Positions 1 to 6,693 of a stretch of DNA of 10,699 nucleotides are shown piece by piece. Under the pieces are notes generated by a model. The model was not told the origin of the DNA, made no database searches, and saw only the letters and a list, made by a program, of their open reading frames with translations. The translations under genes were made by a program, and so were the position numbers. Numbering within the stretch: the stretch's first letter is position 1; every line of letters begins with the position of its first letter. The stretch is from Bacteroidales bacterium UBA4459. Its GTDB lineage: Bacteria; Bacteroidota; Bacteroidia; Bacteroidales; F082. The stretch lies in the NCBI GenBank assembly GCA_002389465.1, contig DGOT01000033.1:1-10699 (forward strand), read 5' to 3'.

Positions 1-1130
1 GCCTGGTTATGGGTAGTAACAATAGCAATAGAATCGGCTGTCAGTTGATTCGGGCCGCTCCATATAGCCGGGTCATCGTACAGCCGGATCGTAGAGTCGT
101 GCATTGTATATGCCAGCGAATCGCACATACCCTGTAAATCCTTTTTAAAGAATTTTACCCGGTAGTATGCCAGGAGTTTTTTAGCGTTCTTGTCCTTATC
201 GAAATATACCCACAGGGTGTCGGAATGTATAAACAGCGAATCGGTATCATCATACGTAATAGCCAGAGCACTGTCGGTGATATACGACACCCCTTTTTTA
301 TCCCAAAGCTCTCCGTATTTTCCTTTGATCATAACATCATATATTGTATCGGAAATAACGACATTACCGTAAGCCAGGCCATGAAAATTCAGGTTGTCAT
401 ATATCAGACTGTCGGCCGTGATTATTTGATCGGAATTACTGAGCGAAGGGCGTTTTAAAAGTTTCGACAAATCGTTGCGCGTGTCGTACCAGCCATGTTC
501 CGTATAAATGATGCTTTCTTCCCCCCTGATGACTGTCGGCCCATGAAAATATGCCACTTCAGTGTTGGTGTTGTATATCAGTGTGTCTGAATAAGTCTCC
601 GAATCAGGATTAGTAAGCACTACGTCTTTTCGGAAATAAAACACTTTCGAAGCTGTATGATAGTATCCTTTTTTGCTGACAAGTGTATTTTCTTTACTTA
701 CGATTTTTCCGCCGTAATCATAGTGCGCTACTTTTGTTTTCCTGTCGTAAACAAGGTGATCGGTTGTAAGTACCGTGTTTTTATCAATTAATCGGACACT
801 GTCGTACAATTCAGCACTTTTGGTGTTGCCTTCATAAAATAAGTGGTTACCGTAAATATGTAATGTGTCGCCTACAATAATATGTACGTTTCCCAGGGCT
901 TCAAACTTATTCTTTTTTCGGTTCAGATAAGCACTATCACAGTAAAATCGGGTATTTTCCTGTTGGAAGACAACATTACCGATCAGGCGTTCTTTGTCTT
1001 TGCCCAATTTGGCATTGTACCGTTGTATATCGGTATGTTCCACATTGATCTTTGATTTCTTCTGGGCAAACAGAGCGCCCGGCAAAAGACTCAAGATCAT
1101 GATCAGAAAAGGGACAACGGATTTTTTCAT
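1..1130 (-). CDS. OstA/LptA-like outer-membrane biogenesis protein (3' end cut by window edge)
   Basis: The reading frame from the ATG at 1130-1128 is open for all 376 codons to the left edge, so the C-terminus is missing. Residues 1-22 form a signal peptide (MKK, hydrophobic core, ALFA then Q23), so the protein is exported. The rest is a repetitive beta-rich pattern in which short units recur, such as FYCDSAYLN, LGNVHI, DHLVYD, DTLIYN, ADSLIYD, GLAYGNVVISD and CDSLAY. This is the layered OstA/LptA fold, and the pattern fits the long OstA-like proteins of Bacteroidota. By family, such proteins are thought to bind lipopolysaccharide or lipid A on its way across the periplasm. The precise partner here is inferred, not seen. 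It is transcribed divergently from gatE. I did not recognise a more specific symbol; calling it LptA or LptD would overstate the evidence. Confidence 0.85.
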   Translation of the reverse strand, partial: MKKSVVPFLIMILSLLPGALFAQKKSKINVEHTDIQRYNAKLGKDKERLIGNVVFQQENTRFYCDSAYLNRKKNKFEALGNVHIIVGDTLHIYGNHLFYEGNTKSAELYDSVRLIDKNTVLTTDHLVYDRKTKVAHYDYGGKIVSKENTLVSKKGYYHTASKVFYFRKDVVLTNPDSETYSDTLIYNTNTEVAYFHGPTVIRGEESIIYTEHGWYDTRNDLSKLLKRPSLSNSDQIITADSLIYDNLNFHGLAYGNVVISDTIYDVMIKGKYGELWDKKGVSYITDSALAITYDDTDSLFIHSDTLWVYFDKDKNAKKLLAYYRVKFFKKDLQGMCDSLAYTMHDSTIRLYDDPAIWSGPNQLTADSIAIVTTHNQ

Positions 1131-1163
1131 AGTTAAAAAATGTCAACTGCAAAAGTAATCAAC

Positions 1164-1171
1164 CAAATGTA
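1164..1171 (-). promoter_or_regulatory. Candidate -7 box (TACATTTG) for the OstA-like gene
   Basis: On the minus strand this reads TACATTTG, a full match to the Bacteroidota sigma-ABfr -7 consensus TAnnTTTG. It lies 33 bp upstream of the OstA-like ATG, leaving a leader of roughly 25-28 nt. No TTTG is visible at the usual spacing of about 19-21 bp upstream; the nearest (1185-1182) is only 10 bp away. The call therefore rests on the -7 box and its position. Confidence 0.45.
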
Positions 1172-1235
1172 AAACAAATAACAAAGAAAGGAGTCCGGTT
1201 TATAAATTATTAACGTTCAATTTGGAATAATCACG

Positions 1236-1243
1236 TACATTTG
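1236..1243 (+). promoter_or_regulatory. Candidate -7 box (TACATTTG) for gatE-gatD
   Basis: TACATTTG matches TAnnTTTG exactly and lies 36 bp before the gatE ATG, so the leader would be about 30 nt. A TTTG occurs at 1221-1224, but the 11-bp gap is shorter than the normal -33/-7 spacing, so I do not count it as the -33 element. With its neighbour at 1163-1171 it forms a perfect 9-bp inverted repeat (CCAAATGTA / TACATTTGG). No SD-like purine run is clearly placed before gatE. Confidence 0.45.
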
Positions 1244-1279
1244 GCTTTTCTTTTTTTATCGTGGAAATGAACGGCGATT

Positions 1280-3220
1280 ATGACTTTTAACTCGAAAAAA
1301 AATTACGAACAAACCAGAAAAGCAGCTGGTTATATCCCCAGAAGAAAAGCCACCTCCAAAACATACAAAGACATTGGGTTCATGTCGGGCCTGGAAGTGC
1401 ACCAGCAGCTTGATACCCGCGAAAAACTGTTTTGCCACTGTCCGGCCGGTATTTATCATGCCAGTGAAAATTACGATGCCGAGTTGAAAAGGCACATGCG
1501 TCCTACACTGAGCGAACTGGGAGAGTACGATGGTACAGCCTTAATGGAGTTTAAAACACGTAAAGAAATATTTTACCGTATAAAAAACGATTCGGCATGC
1601 ACCTATGAAGTGGACGATACACCTCCGTTCCCGATGAACAGGGAAGCATTGGGTGTTGCTCTTGAAATTTCCTTATTGTCGAAATTAAATGTTGTGGGCG
1701 AGGTGCACATCACCCGAAAACAATACCTCGATGGGAGCATTCCCACAGGTTTTCAGCGGACGGCTATCCTTGGTGTGGAAGGGGAAATACGTCTGCCGCA
1801 AAAAAAAATCCGGTTAATACAGCTGAGCATTGAAGAAGATTCGTGCCGCGAGATTTCCGATATTGGTCACATAAGGGTATATAAAACCGACCGGCTCGGG
1901 ATGCCTCTGATAGAAACAGTTACATACCCCGAATGCGAGACACCTGAAGAAGTAAGGCAGACCTGTGATTATATCCGTTTTCTGAACAGGAGTACAGGAA
2001 AAGTACGTACGGGTATGGGTGCCGGAAGACAGGATGTGAATGTAAGCTGCCGGGGCGGCTCGCGTGTCGAAATAAAAGGAGTGGCGCACACCAAATGGAT
2101 ACCGGAACTGACGCACAACGAAGTATTCCGACAGTGGTCGTTATTGCTGATGAAAGATATGTTGCTCAAGAAGATCAAAAATCCGGATAAATGGAAGATC
2201 GGTTCTAAAGAACTACCCGGACATGTTTTACATGACGTTGCTCTGCCGGAACATGCCGAACAACTTGTGGCCGTCAACCTGCCCGGATTTCAGGGAGCGT
2301 TGTCGTGGTTTACCCAGCCTGGACAAATGTTCGCCGATGAATTGGCGGGCCGGCTGAAAGTCATCGCCTGTATCGAACATCCTAATTTGTTGCACTCGGA
2401 AGAGTTGAAACCTACTATTCCTGAAGAACAATGGCAGGAAATTGCCAAACTGCTGGATGGTGGTCCTGATGACGCACAGCTGGTGATCACCGGGCCTTCC
2501 GAAGATATGAAAACAGCTTTGGAGACAGTTGAGGAAAGATGCCTGATGGCGCTGAATGGTATTCCAAATGAAACGCGTAAGTCATTCGAAGACGGTACAA
2601 CAGTTTTTGAACGGGTGCTTCCGGGTGCCGACCGCATGTATCCTGATACTGATTCGGCTCCTATTCCACTGGACGATGACTACATCCAAAGCCTGCAAAA
2701 AAACCTCCCTGAGGATATATTCGACAGGTACGAACAGTTGAAAGCGTGGGAAGTTCCGGAGGATACCTACACGTACATTTTCTCAAAAGATTATTTCCCG
2801 TTAATAAAACAGATTGTAACAGAACTGGGCATCAATCCGAAATTTGCAGGAACCTTTTTCGGACATACACTAAAACATGCTGAGGGGCAATATGAGGGTA
2901 CAGATGTGCTGTACGGAAAGAAAATATTTAAGTTGTTTAAGTACCTGAAAGAGAAAGAGCTGAATCTCATGCTGGCAAAAAAAATATTACCATTTATGTT
3001 GCAGTATCCGAAAATGGATTTTGAGTCGATCCTTCTGGAAATGAAGTTTAAAAAAGTAAAAAAGGAAACAATACTGGATTGTATTCCCGTTCTAAACGAC
3101 AAATTCGACAAAGAGTGTAAAAAAAATAACAAAACCGATCGCATTAACTGGATTATGGGACAACTGAGAGAAAATGCGCTTGGAAATATTAGTTTGACAG
3201 AATTAAGCAATAAATTGTAA
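1280..3220 (+). CDS. gatE: Glu-tRNA(Gln) amidotransferase, archaeal-type subunit E
   Basis: This 646-residue protein is the tRNA-binding and kinase/transamidase subunit of GatDE, which activates Glu-tRNA(Gln) with ATP and converts it to Gln-tRNA(Gln). Visible GatB/GatE signatures are GLEVHQQL (37-44) followed by LFCHCP (50-55), YLDGSIPTGFQRT (149-161), GAGRQDVNVS (247-256) and RVEIKGV (262-268). It is GatE rather than GatB because it carries the AspRS-like GAD insertion at about 315-425 (VNLPGFQG 332-339, LHSEEL 371-376) and then the GatE-type DGTTVFER and PGADRMYPDTDSAPIPL stretches (438-464). A helical and YqeY-like tail runs to the end. The length is close to archaeal GatE. The N-terminus has some 25 extra residues, including RRK, before the first conserved motif; the next Met (35) would cut into the domain, so this start is preferred. 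gatD follows after 5 bp, suggesting one operon. GatDE is classically archaeal; transfer from archaea is an inference. Confidence 0.93.
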   Translation: MTFNSKKNYEQTRKAAGYIPRRKATSKTYKDIGFMSGLEVHQQLDTREKLFCHCPAGIYHASENYDAELKRHMRPTLSELGEYDGTALMEFKTRKEIFYRIKNDSACTYEVDDTPPFPMNREALGVALEISLLSKLNVVGEVHITRKQYLDGSIPTGFQRTAILGVEGEIRLPQKKIRLIQLSIEEDSCREISDIGHIRVYKTDRLGMPLIETVTYPECETPEEVRQTCDYIRFLNRSTGKVRTGMGAGRQDVNVSCRGGSRVEIKGVAHTKWIPELTHNEVFRQWSLLLMKDMLLKKIKNPDKWKIGSKELPGHVLHDVALPEHAEQLVAVNLPGFQGALSWFTQPGQMFADELAGRLKVIACIEHPNLLHSEELKPTIPEEQWQEIAKLLDGGPDDAQLVITGPSEDMKTALETVEERCLMALNGIPNETRKSFEDGTTVFERVLPGADRMYPDTDSAPIPLDDDYIQSLQKNLPEDIFDRYEQLKAWEVPEDTYTYIFSKDYFPLIKQIVTELGINPKFAGTFFGHTLKHAEGQYEGTDVLYGKKIFKLFKYLKEKELNLMLAKKILPFMLQYPKMDFESILLEMKFKKVKKETILDCIPVLNDKFDKECKKNNKTDRINWIMGQLRENALGNISLTELSNKL

Positions 3221-3225
3221 CAGGC

Positions 3226-4611
3226 ATGACAGAAGATATTTTCCAGGGATACAGAGGTGATGCACTTGACGTGCTGAAAAAATATGAAGTCCGCGTATGG
3301 GGAGCTGTCCAGGTGGAAACCACGCGTGGAGCTTTTGAAGGAACCGTGTTGCCACGGGCTGAAAACGATGACGATCAACATATTGTCATCAAAATCATAA
3401 CCGGCTATAATATCGGTATCGACATTCGTACCATTACTAATATGAAGGAGACTGGCTATAAGAAAGCCAATTACAAAATTCCTGAAAAACAATTTCCGGT
3501 TACGCCCGGTTTACCTAAGGTAAAACTGTTTGGAACGGGGGGTACCATTGCTTCACGGCTGGATTACCGTACGGGAGCTGTTATTCCTGCTTTTTCACCA
3601 GGCGAGTTATACGGTGCTGTGCCTGAATTAGCTGATATCTGCAACCTTGAAACTGAAAAAGTATTCGCTGTTTTCAGTGAAAACATGGGCCCGAAACAAT
3701 ATATTGCTCTGGCCAAGGCTATCGGAAAAGAAATAGAAAACGGTATTGACGGTATTGTGGTGGGCCACGGGACAGATACGTTGCATCACACAGGCGCTGC
3801 CCTGACTTTTATGTGCCAGAATCTTCCCGTACCGGTTGTACTTGTAGGTTCCCAACGTTCGTCCGACCGTCCCAGTTCCGATGCTGCTCTTAATCTGATG
3901 CACGCTATGAAAGCAGCCGGGCAATCGGATATTGCCGAGGTAATGGTCTGTATGTTCGGGCCAACTTCCGATGAGTACGGACTGCTGCATAAAGGTACGC
4001 GGGTGCGTAAGATGCATTCGTCATACCGTTCTACTTTTCGTACCATTGGCGACACACCGCTGGCTCGTATCAACCGTAAGGAAATCGTCCCTATAAAAAA
4101 GAAGTACAACAAGCGCCGCAGTGACAAGGATGTGCAGATACTGCCCTATTTCAGTGATGATGTAACCATGCTGTATTATTATCCGGGCATGAAGCCAGAC
4201 ACATTGGACGCTATGGTGGATGCCGGTTATCGCGGAATTATCTTTGTAGGTACCGGCCTTGGCCATGTGAATAAGGAATTATATCCGGCAATTGAGCGTG
4301 CACACGCCAAAGGAGTACATATGTTTATGACCCTGCAAACCATTTGGGGCTATGTACACATGTTCGTGTATGATACGGGCCGCGACATGATGGCCAAAGG
4401 TATTATCCCGGCTGGCAATATGCTGCCCGAAGTAGCCTGGGTGAAGCTGAGCTGGATACTGGGCCAGACCAGCGACCCGCAAAAAGTGAAAGAGATGATG
4501 CTGACACCCATTAACGACGAAATAACCTTACGCGAACCCTACAACGGTTACCTTGTGTACCAGGGCGGTGTTCCCGATGTTGATGATTTCGTGCGCAGAG
4601 TGTATAAGTAA
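3226..4611 (+). CDS. gatD: Glu-tRNA(Gln) amidotransferase, archaeal-type subunit D (asparaginase-like)
   Basis: This 461-residue protein is the amidase subunit that frees ammonia from glutamine or asparagine for GatE. Residues about 8-75 form the small beta-barrel N-terminal domain typical of GatD (YEVRVWGAV, then IKIITGYNIGID), which plain L-asparaginases lack. The asparaginase-like domain follows. The catalytic set can be placed: T107 in GTGGTIAS (103-110), T183 and D184 in GHGTDT (180-185), and K262 in RVRKMH (259-264). The spacing of 76 residues between the first two Thr equals that in characterised archaeal GatD as I recall it. DYRTGAV (113-119) is another GatD-typical stretch. The order gatE-gatD and the 5-bp gap imply co-expression. 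The 3' end faces asnA with 12 bp between the stops and no visible terminator hairpin. A stand-alone asparaginase is unlikely given the N-terminal barrel and the GatE partner. Confidence 0.93.
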   Translation: MTEDIFQGYRGDALDVLKKYEVRVWGAVQVETTRGAFEGTVLPRAENDDDQHIVIKIITGYNIGIDIRTITNMKETGYKKANYKIPEKQFPVTPGLPKVKLFGTGGTIASRLDYRTGAVIPAFSPGELYGAVPELADICNLETEKVFAVFSENMGPKQYIALAKAIGKEIENGIDGIVVGHGTDTLHHTGAALTFMCQNLPVPVVLVGSQRSSDRPSSDAALNLMHAMKAAGQSDIAEVMVCMFGPTSDEYGLLHKGTRVRKMHSSYRSTFRTIGDTPLARINRKEIVPIKKKYNKRRSDKDVQILPYFSDDVTMLYYYPGMKPDTLDAMVDAGYRGIIFVGTGLGHVNKELYPAIERAHAKGVHMFMTLQTIWGYVHMFVYDTGRDMMAKGIIPAGNMLPEVAWVKLSWILGQTSDPQKVKEMMLTPINDEITLREPYNGYLVYQGGVPDVDDFVRRVYK

Positions 4612-4623
4612 GAAAGTCAGTCT

Positions 4624-5751
4624 CTATTCCAGCACATAAATATTCTTCTCGGCACAGATTCTTTTAAGCTCGTCGGGCCAGATGGAAACGGTAACTTCGC
4701 CCAGGTGGGCAGCCCTCAGCAAATACATGTACGTGCGCGACTGGCCGATACCACCTCCGATACTCAACGGGATTTCATCGTTCAGGATGGCTTGGTGATA
4801 TGGCAAATTCAAAAAGTCGAGCTGACCGGAAATTTCCAGTTGCTGTTTCATGGTTTCTTTGGTAACACGAATACCCATCGACGTCAGTTCATGGCGCCGT
4901 TTGGTAACGGGGTTCCATACAAGGATATCGCCATTAAGCCCGTGCATCCGTTTGCCGTTCTTTTCAATAGTAGGCGTTACCCAGTCATCATAATCGGCAG
5001 CACGCATTTCGTGTGGGTAGCCATCTTCGAGTACCCAGCCGATGCCAATGATAAATACAGCCGGATATTGCTGGATCAACTTGGTTTCACGTTGTTTTCT
5101 GGGCAGGTCGGGATACATTTCCAGAATTTCTTCAGCATGGAAGAATTTGAGCTCTTCGGGAAAGTCAGGATATTTTGGGTCTCTCAGTTCCGGAAATTTT
5201 TCTTTGACCAGTTGTCCGGCACCATAGATCACTTTCCAGATTTTCTTTACCGTATCTTTCAGAAAATCCAGGTTACGCATGTCGGCTGTAATACGCTTTT
5301 CCCAGTCCCACTGATCAACATAAGACGAGTGGTCGTGATCCAGAAAGTAGTCTTTTCGGACTGCCCGCATATCGGTGTTGATACCTTCACCAACGGCACA
5401 GTCAAACTGTTTCAGCGCCATTCTTTTCCATTTGGTGGCGGCCTGTACCACTTGTGCTTCGATGCGTTTGGGTAAGCCCAGCCCGCAAGGAAATTCAACC
5501 GGTGTACGCGATCCGTCGCGGTCGAGGTAATCGTTCACACCACTGTCTTTACTAACGATCAGAGGTACCTGCACCATTTGCAGGTTCAGCTCTTTGGCCA
5601 GGTTTTTTTCGATGTATTCTTTTATCATATACAGCGCTTCCATACGCTTTAGCGGTGGTAAAAGGGCCTGGTAATCGTTCGGAAGTATTTTGGCTACTTC
5701 CTCGTAGGTACTGATGCCGGGACCGGCAAGGTCTGCTTTTTTATCGGACAT
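4624..5751 (-). CDS. asnA: Aspartate-ammonia ligase (asparagine synthetase A), divergent form
   Basis: AsnA makes asparagine from aspartate, ammonia and ATP through an aspartyl-adenylate; the fold is that of class II aminoacyl-tRNA synthetases. Matching E. coli AsnA from memory, these are retained: D74 (D46), K109 (K77), YVDQWDWE (144-151, Q147/D149), RAADYDDW (250-257), GLNGDILVWNP (271-281), SMGIRV (291-296) and IGGGIGQSR (331-339, motif-3 Arg). At 375 residues it exceeds the 330 of E. coli, with about 29 extra N-terminal residues and small insertions. The block that reads VVHSLAKWKR in E. coli is VVQAATKWKR here (101-110), so H71 and S72 become Q103 and A104. The ATG at 5751 is kept because a candidate promoter lies just upstream; Met37 or Met42 would truncate the first helix. 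It converges on gatD and lies 93 bp after nfo. Asparagine synthesis is likely; a changed specificity is possible. Confidence 0.88.
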   Translation of the reverse strand: MSDKKADLAGPGISTYEEVAKILPNDYQALLPPLKRMEALYMIKEYIEKNLAKELNLQMVQVPLIVSKDSGVNDYLDRDGSRTPVEFPCGLGLPKRIEAQVVQAATKWKRMALKQFDCAVGEGINTDMRAVRKDYFLDHDHSSYVDQWDWEKRITADMRNLDFLKDTVKKIWKVIYGAGQLVKEKFPELRDPKYPDFPEELKFFHAEEILEMYPDLPRKQRETKLIQQYPAVFIIGIGWVLEDGYPHEMRAADYDDWVTPTIEKNGKRMHGLNGDILVWNPVTKRRHELTSMGIRVTKETMKQQLEISGQLDFLNLPYHQAILNDEIPLSIGGGIGQSRTYMYLLRAAHLGEVTVSIWPDELKRICAEKNIYVLE

Positions 5752-5799
5752 AACTTTTACTTTTTGGATTGATAACTAATGTGTTTATAAAAGAACCGT

Positions 5800-5831
5800 G
5801 AAAGTTACTTCAGTTTAGCCAATAAAACAAA
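5800..5831 (-). promoter_or_regulatory. Candidate promoter for asnA (TTTG-N20-TAACTTTC)
   Basis: Read on the minus strand, TTTG (5831-5828) is followed after 20 bp by TAACTTTC (5807-5800). This is one base off TAnnTTTG and has the spacing expected for a Bacteroidota housekeeping promoter. It sits in the 93-bp gap between nfo and asnA, and the leader would be about 40 nt. It suggests that asnA can be transcribed apart from the rlmN-ltaE-nfo group. Confidence 0.45.
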
Positions 5832-5844
5832 CAGGAAGGATAAT

Positions 5845-6693
5845 TTAGAATTTATCTTGCAAACTATACAACAATTTTATTTCTTCTTCCCACAAACTAT
5901 CATCTGGTGTTTCGAGGATAAGTGGCATGTTGTCGAAACGCACGTCGTTCATAATCCGGCGGAAGACTTCGACACCCAGTAAACCCTTGCCGATACTGTC
6001 GTGGCGGTCAACACGCGAGCCCAGCTCTTTTTTTGAATCGTTGAGGTGCATCCCTTTCAAGTAGTTAAAACCGACGATTTGTTCAAATTCTTCAAATGCT
6101 GAAATGTAACCTTCTTCGGTTTTGATGTCGTAACCGGCCGTGTACGTATGGCAGGTGTCGAGGCAAACACCAATACGGCTTTTGTCGTCCACCATTTCAA
6201 TGATAGCTGCCAGATGTTCGAATTTGTATCCCATGTTGCTGCCCTGTCCTGCCGTGTTTTCAATAACCGCAGTAACGCCGGTTGTTTTGTCCAGCACCAT
6301 GTTGATGGATTCGGCAATAGTTTCGAGGCATTGACTTTCAGAAATTTGTTTCAGGTGGGCGCCGGGGTGAAAATTGAGCAGTTTCAATCCCAGCTGTTCA
6401 CAGCGTTGGAATTCATCAAGGAATGCGTTGCGTGATTTCTCGAGATTTTCCGACACCGGATTGCCCAAATTGATCAGGTAGCTGTCGTGGGGTAGAATAT
6501 GATCCGGTGAATAGCCGTATTCCTCGCAATTAGCTTTAAACCTTTCAATGTTCTCTGCTGTAAATGGTTTGGCCAACCATTGCTTTTGGTTTTTAGTGAA
6601 CAGGGCAAATGCTTTGGCGCCTATTTTACGGGCATTTACCGGGGCGTTTTCCACACCGCCCGATGCACTTACATGGGCTCCGATGTATTTCAT
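5845..6693 (-). CDS. nfo: Endonuclease IV (AP endonuclease)
   Basis: This 282-residue TIM-barrel enzyme cuts DNA 5' of abasic sites in base-excision repair and removes 3'-blocking groups. It begins MKYIGAHVSASGGV, the standard Nfo start. All nine metal ligands known from the E. coli enzyme are present at the same residue numbers: H69 (LPHDSYL), H109 (NFHPGAH), E145 (AVIENTAGQG), D179 and H182 (CLDTCHTY), H216 (GMHLNDSK), D229 and H231 (RVDRHDSIGKG) and E261 (ILETP). The length is normal (E. coli 285). Its ATG overlaps the stop of the threonine aldolase gene (ATGA, 6690-6693), so the two are probably translationally coupled. No promoter of its own was seen. Confidence 0.97.
   Translation of the reverse strand: MKYIGAHVSASGGVENAPVNARKIGAKAFALFTKNQKQWLAKPFTAENIERFKANCEEYGYSPDHILPHDSYLINLGNPVSENLEKSRNAFLDEFQRCEQLGLKLLNFHPGAHLKQISESQCLETIAESINMVLDKTTGVTAVIENTAGQGSNMGYKFEHLAAIIEMVDDKSRIGVCLDTCHTYTAGYDIKTEEGYISAFEEFEQIVGFNYLKGMHLNDSKKELGSRVDRHDSIGKGLLGVEVFRRIMNDVRFDNMPLILETPDDSLWEEEIKLLYSLQDKF

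Noticed and set aside
190..458. Two short plus-strand open frames near the left edge
   Set aside because: They lie opposite the OstA-like gene, whose minus-strand frame is continuous and has a signal peptide and family repeats.
1799..1809. Run of nine A residues in gatE as a possible slippage site
   Set aside because: It encodes ordinary Gln-Lys-Lys in a Lys-rich gene, with full-length conserved protein on both sides; no alternative frame or product is suggested.
2791..3492. 233-codon minus-strand open frame spanning the gatE/gatD junction
   Set aside because: It is antisense to two conserved proteins, and its Phe/Ser/Ile-rich translation is what reversed Lys/Glu-rich coding sequence gives; no membrane protein family was recognised.
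4612..4623. Bidirectional terminator between gatD and asnA
   Set aside because: The 12-bp gap and the adjacent coding ends contain no stem-loop with a T tract.
4705..5475. 256-codon plus-strand open frame opposite asnA
   Set aside because: It is entirely antisense to the well-supported asnA gene, and its translation shows no recognisable motif or domain; it is a shadow of asnA codon use.
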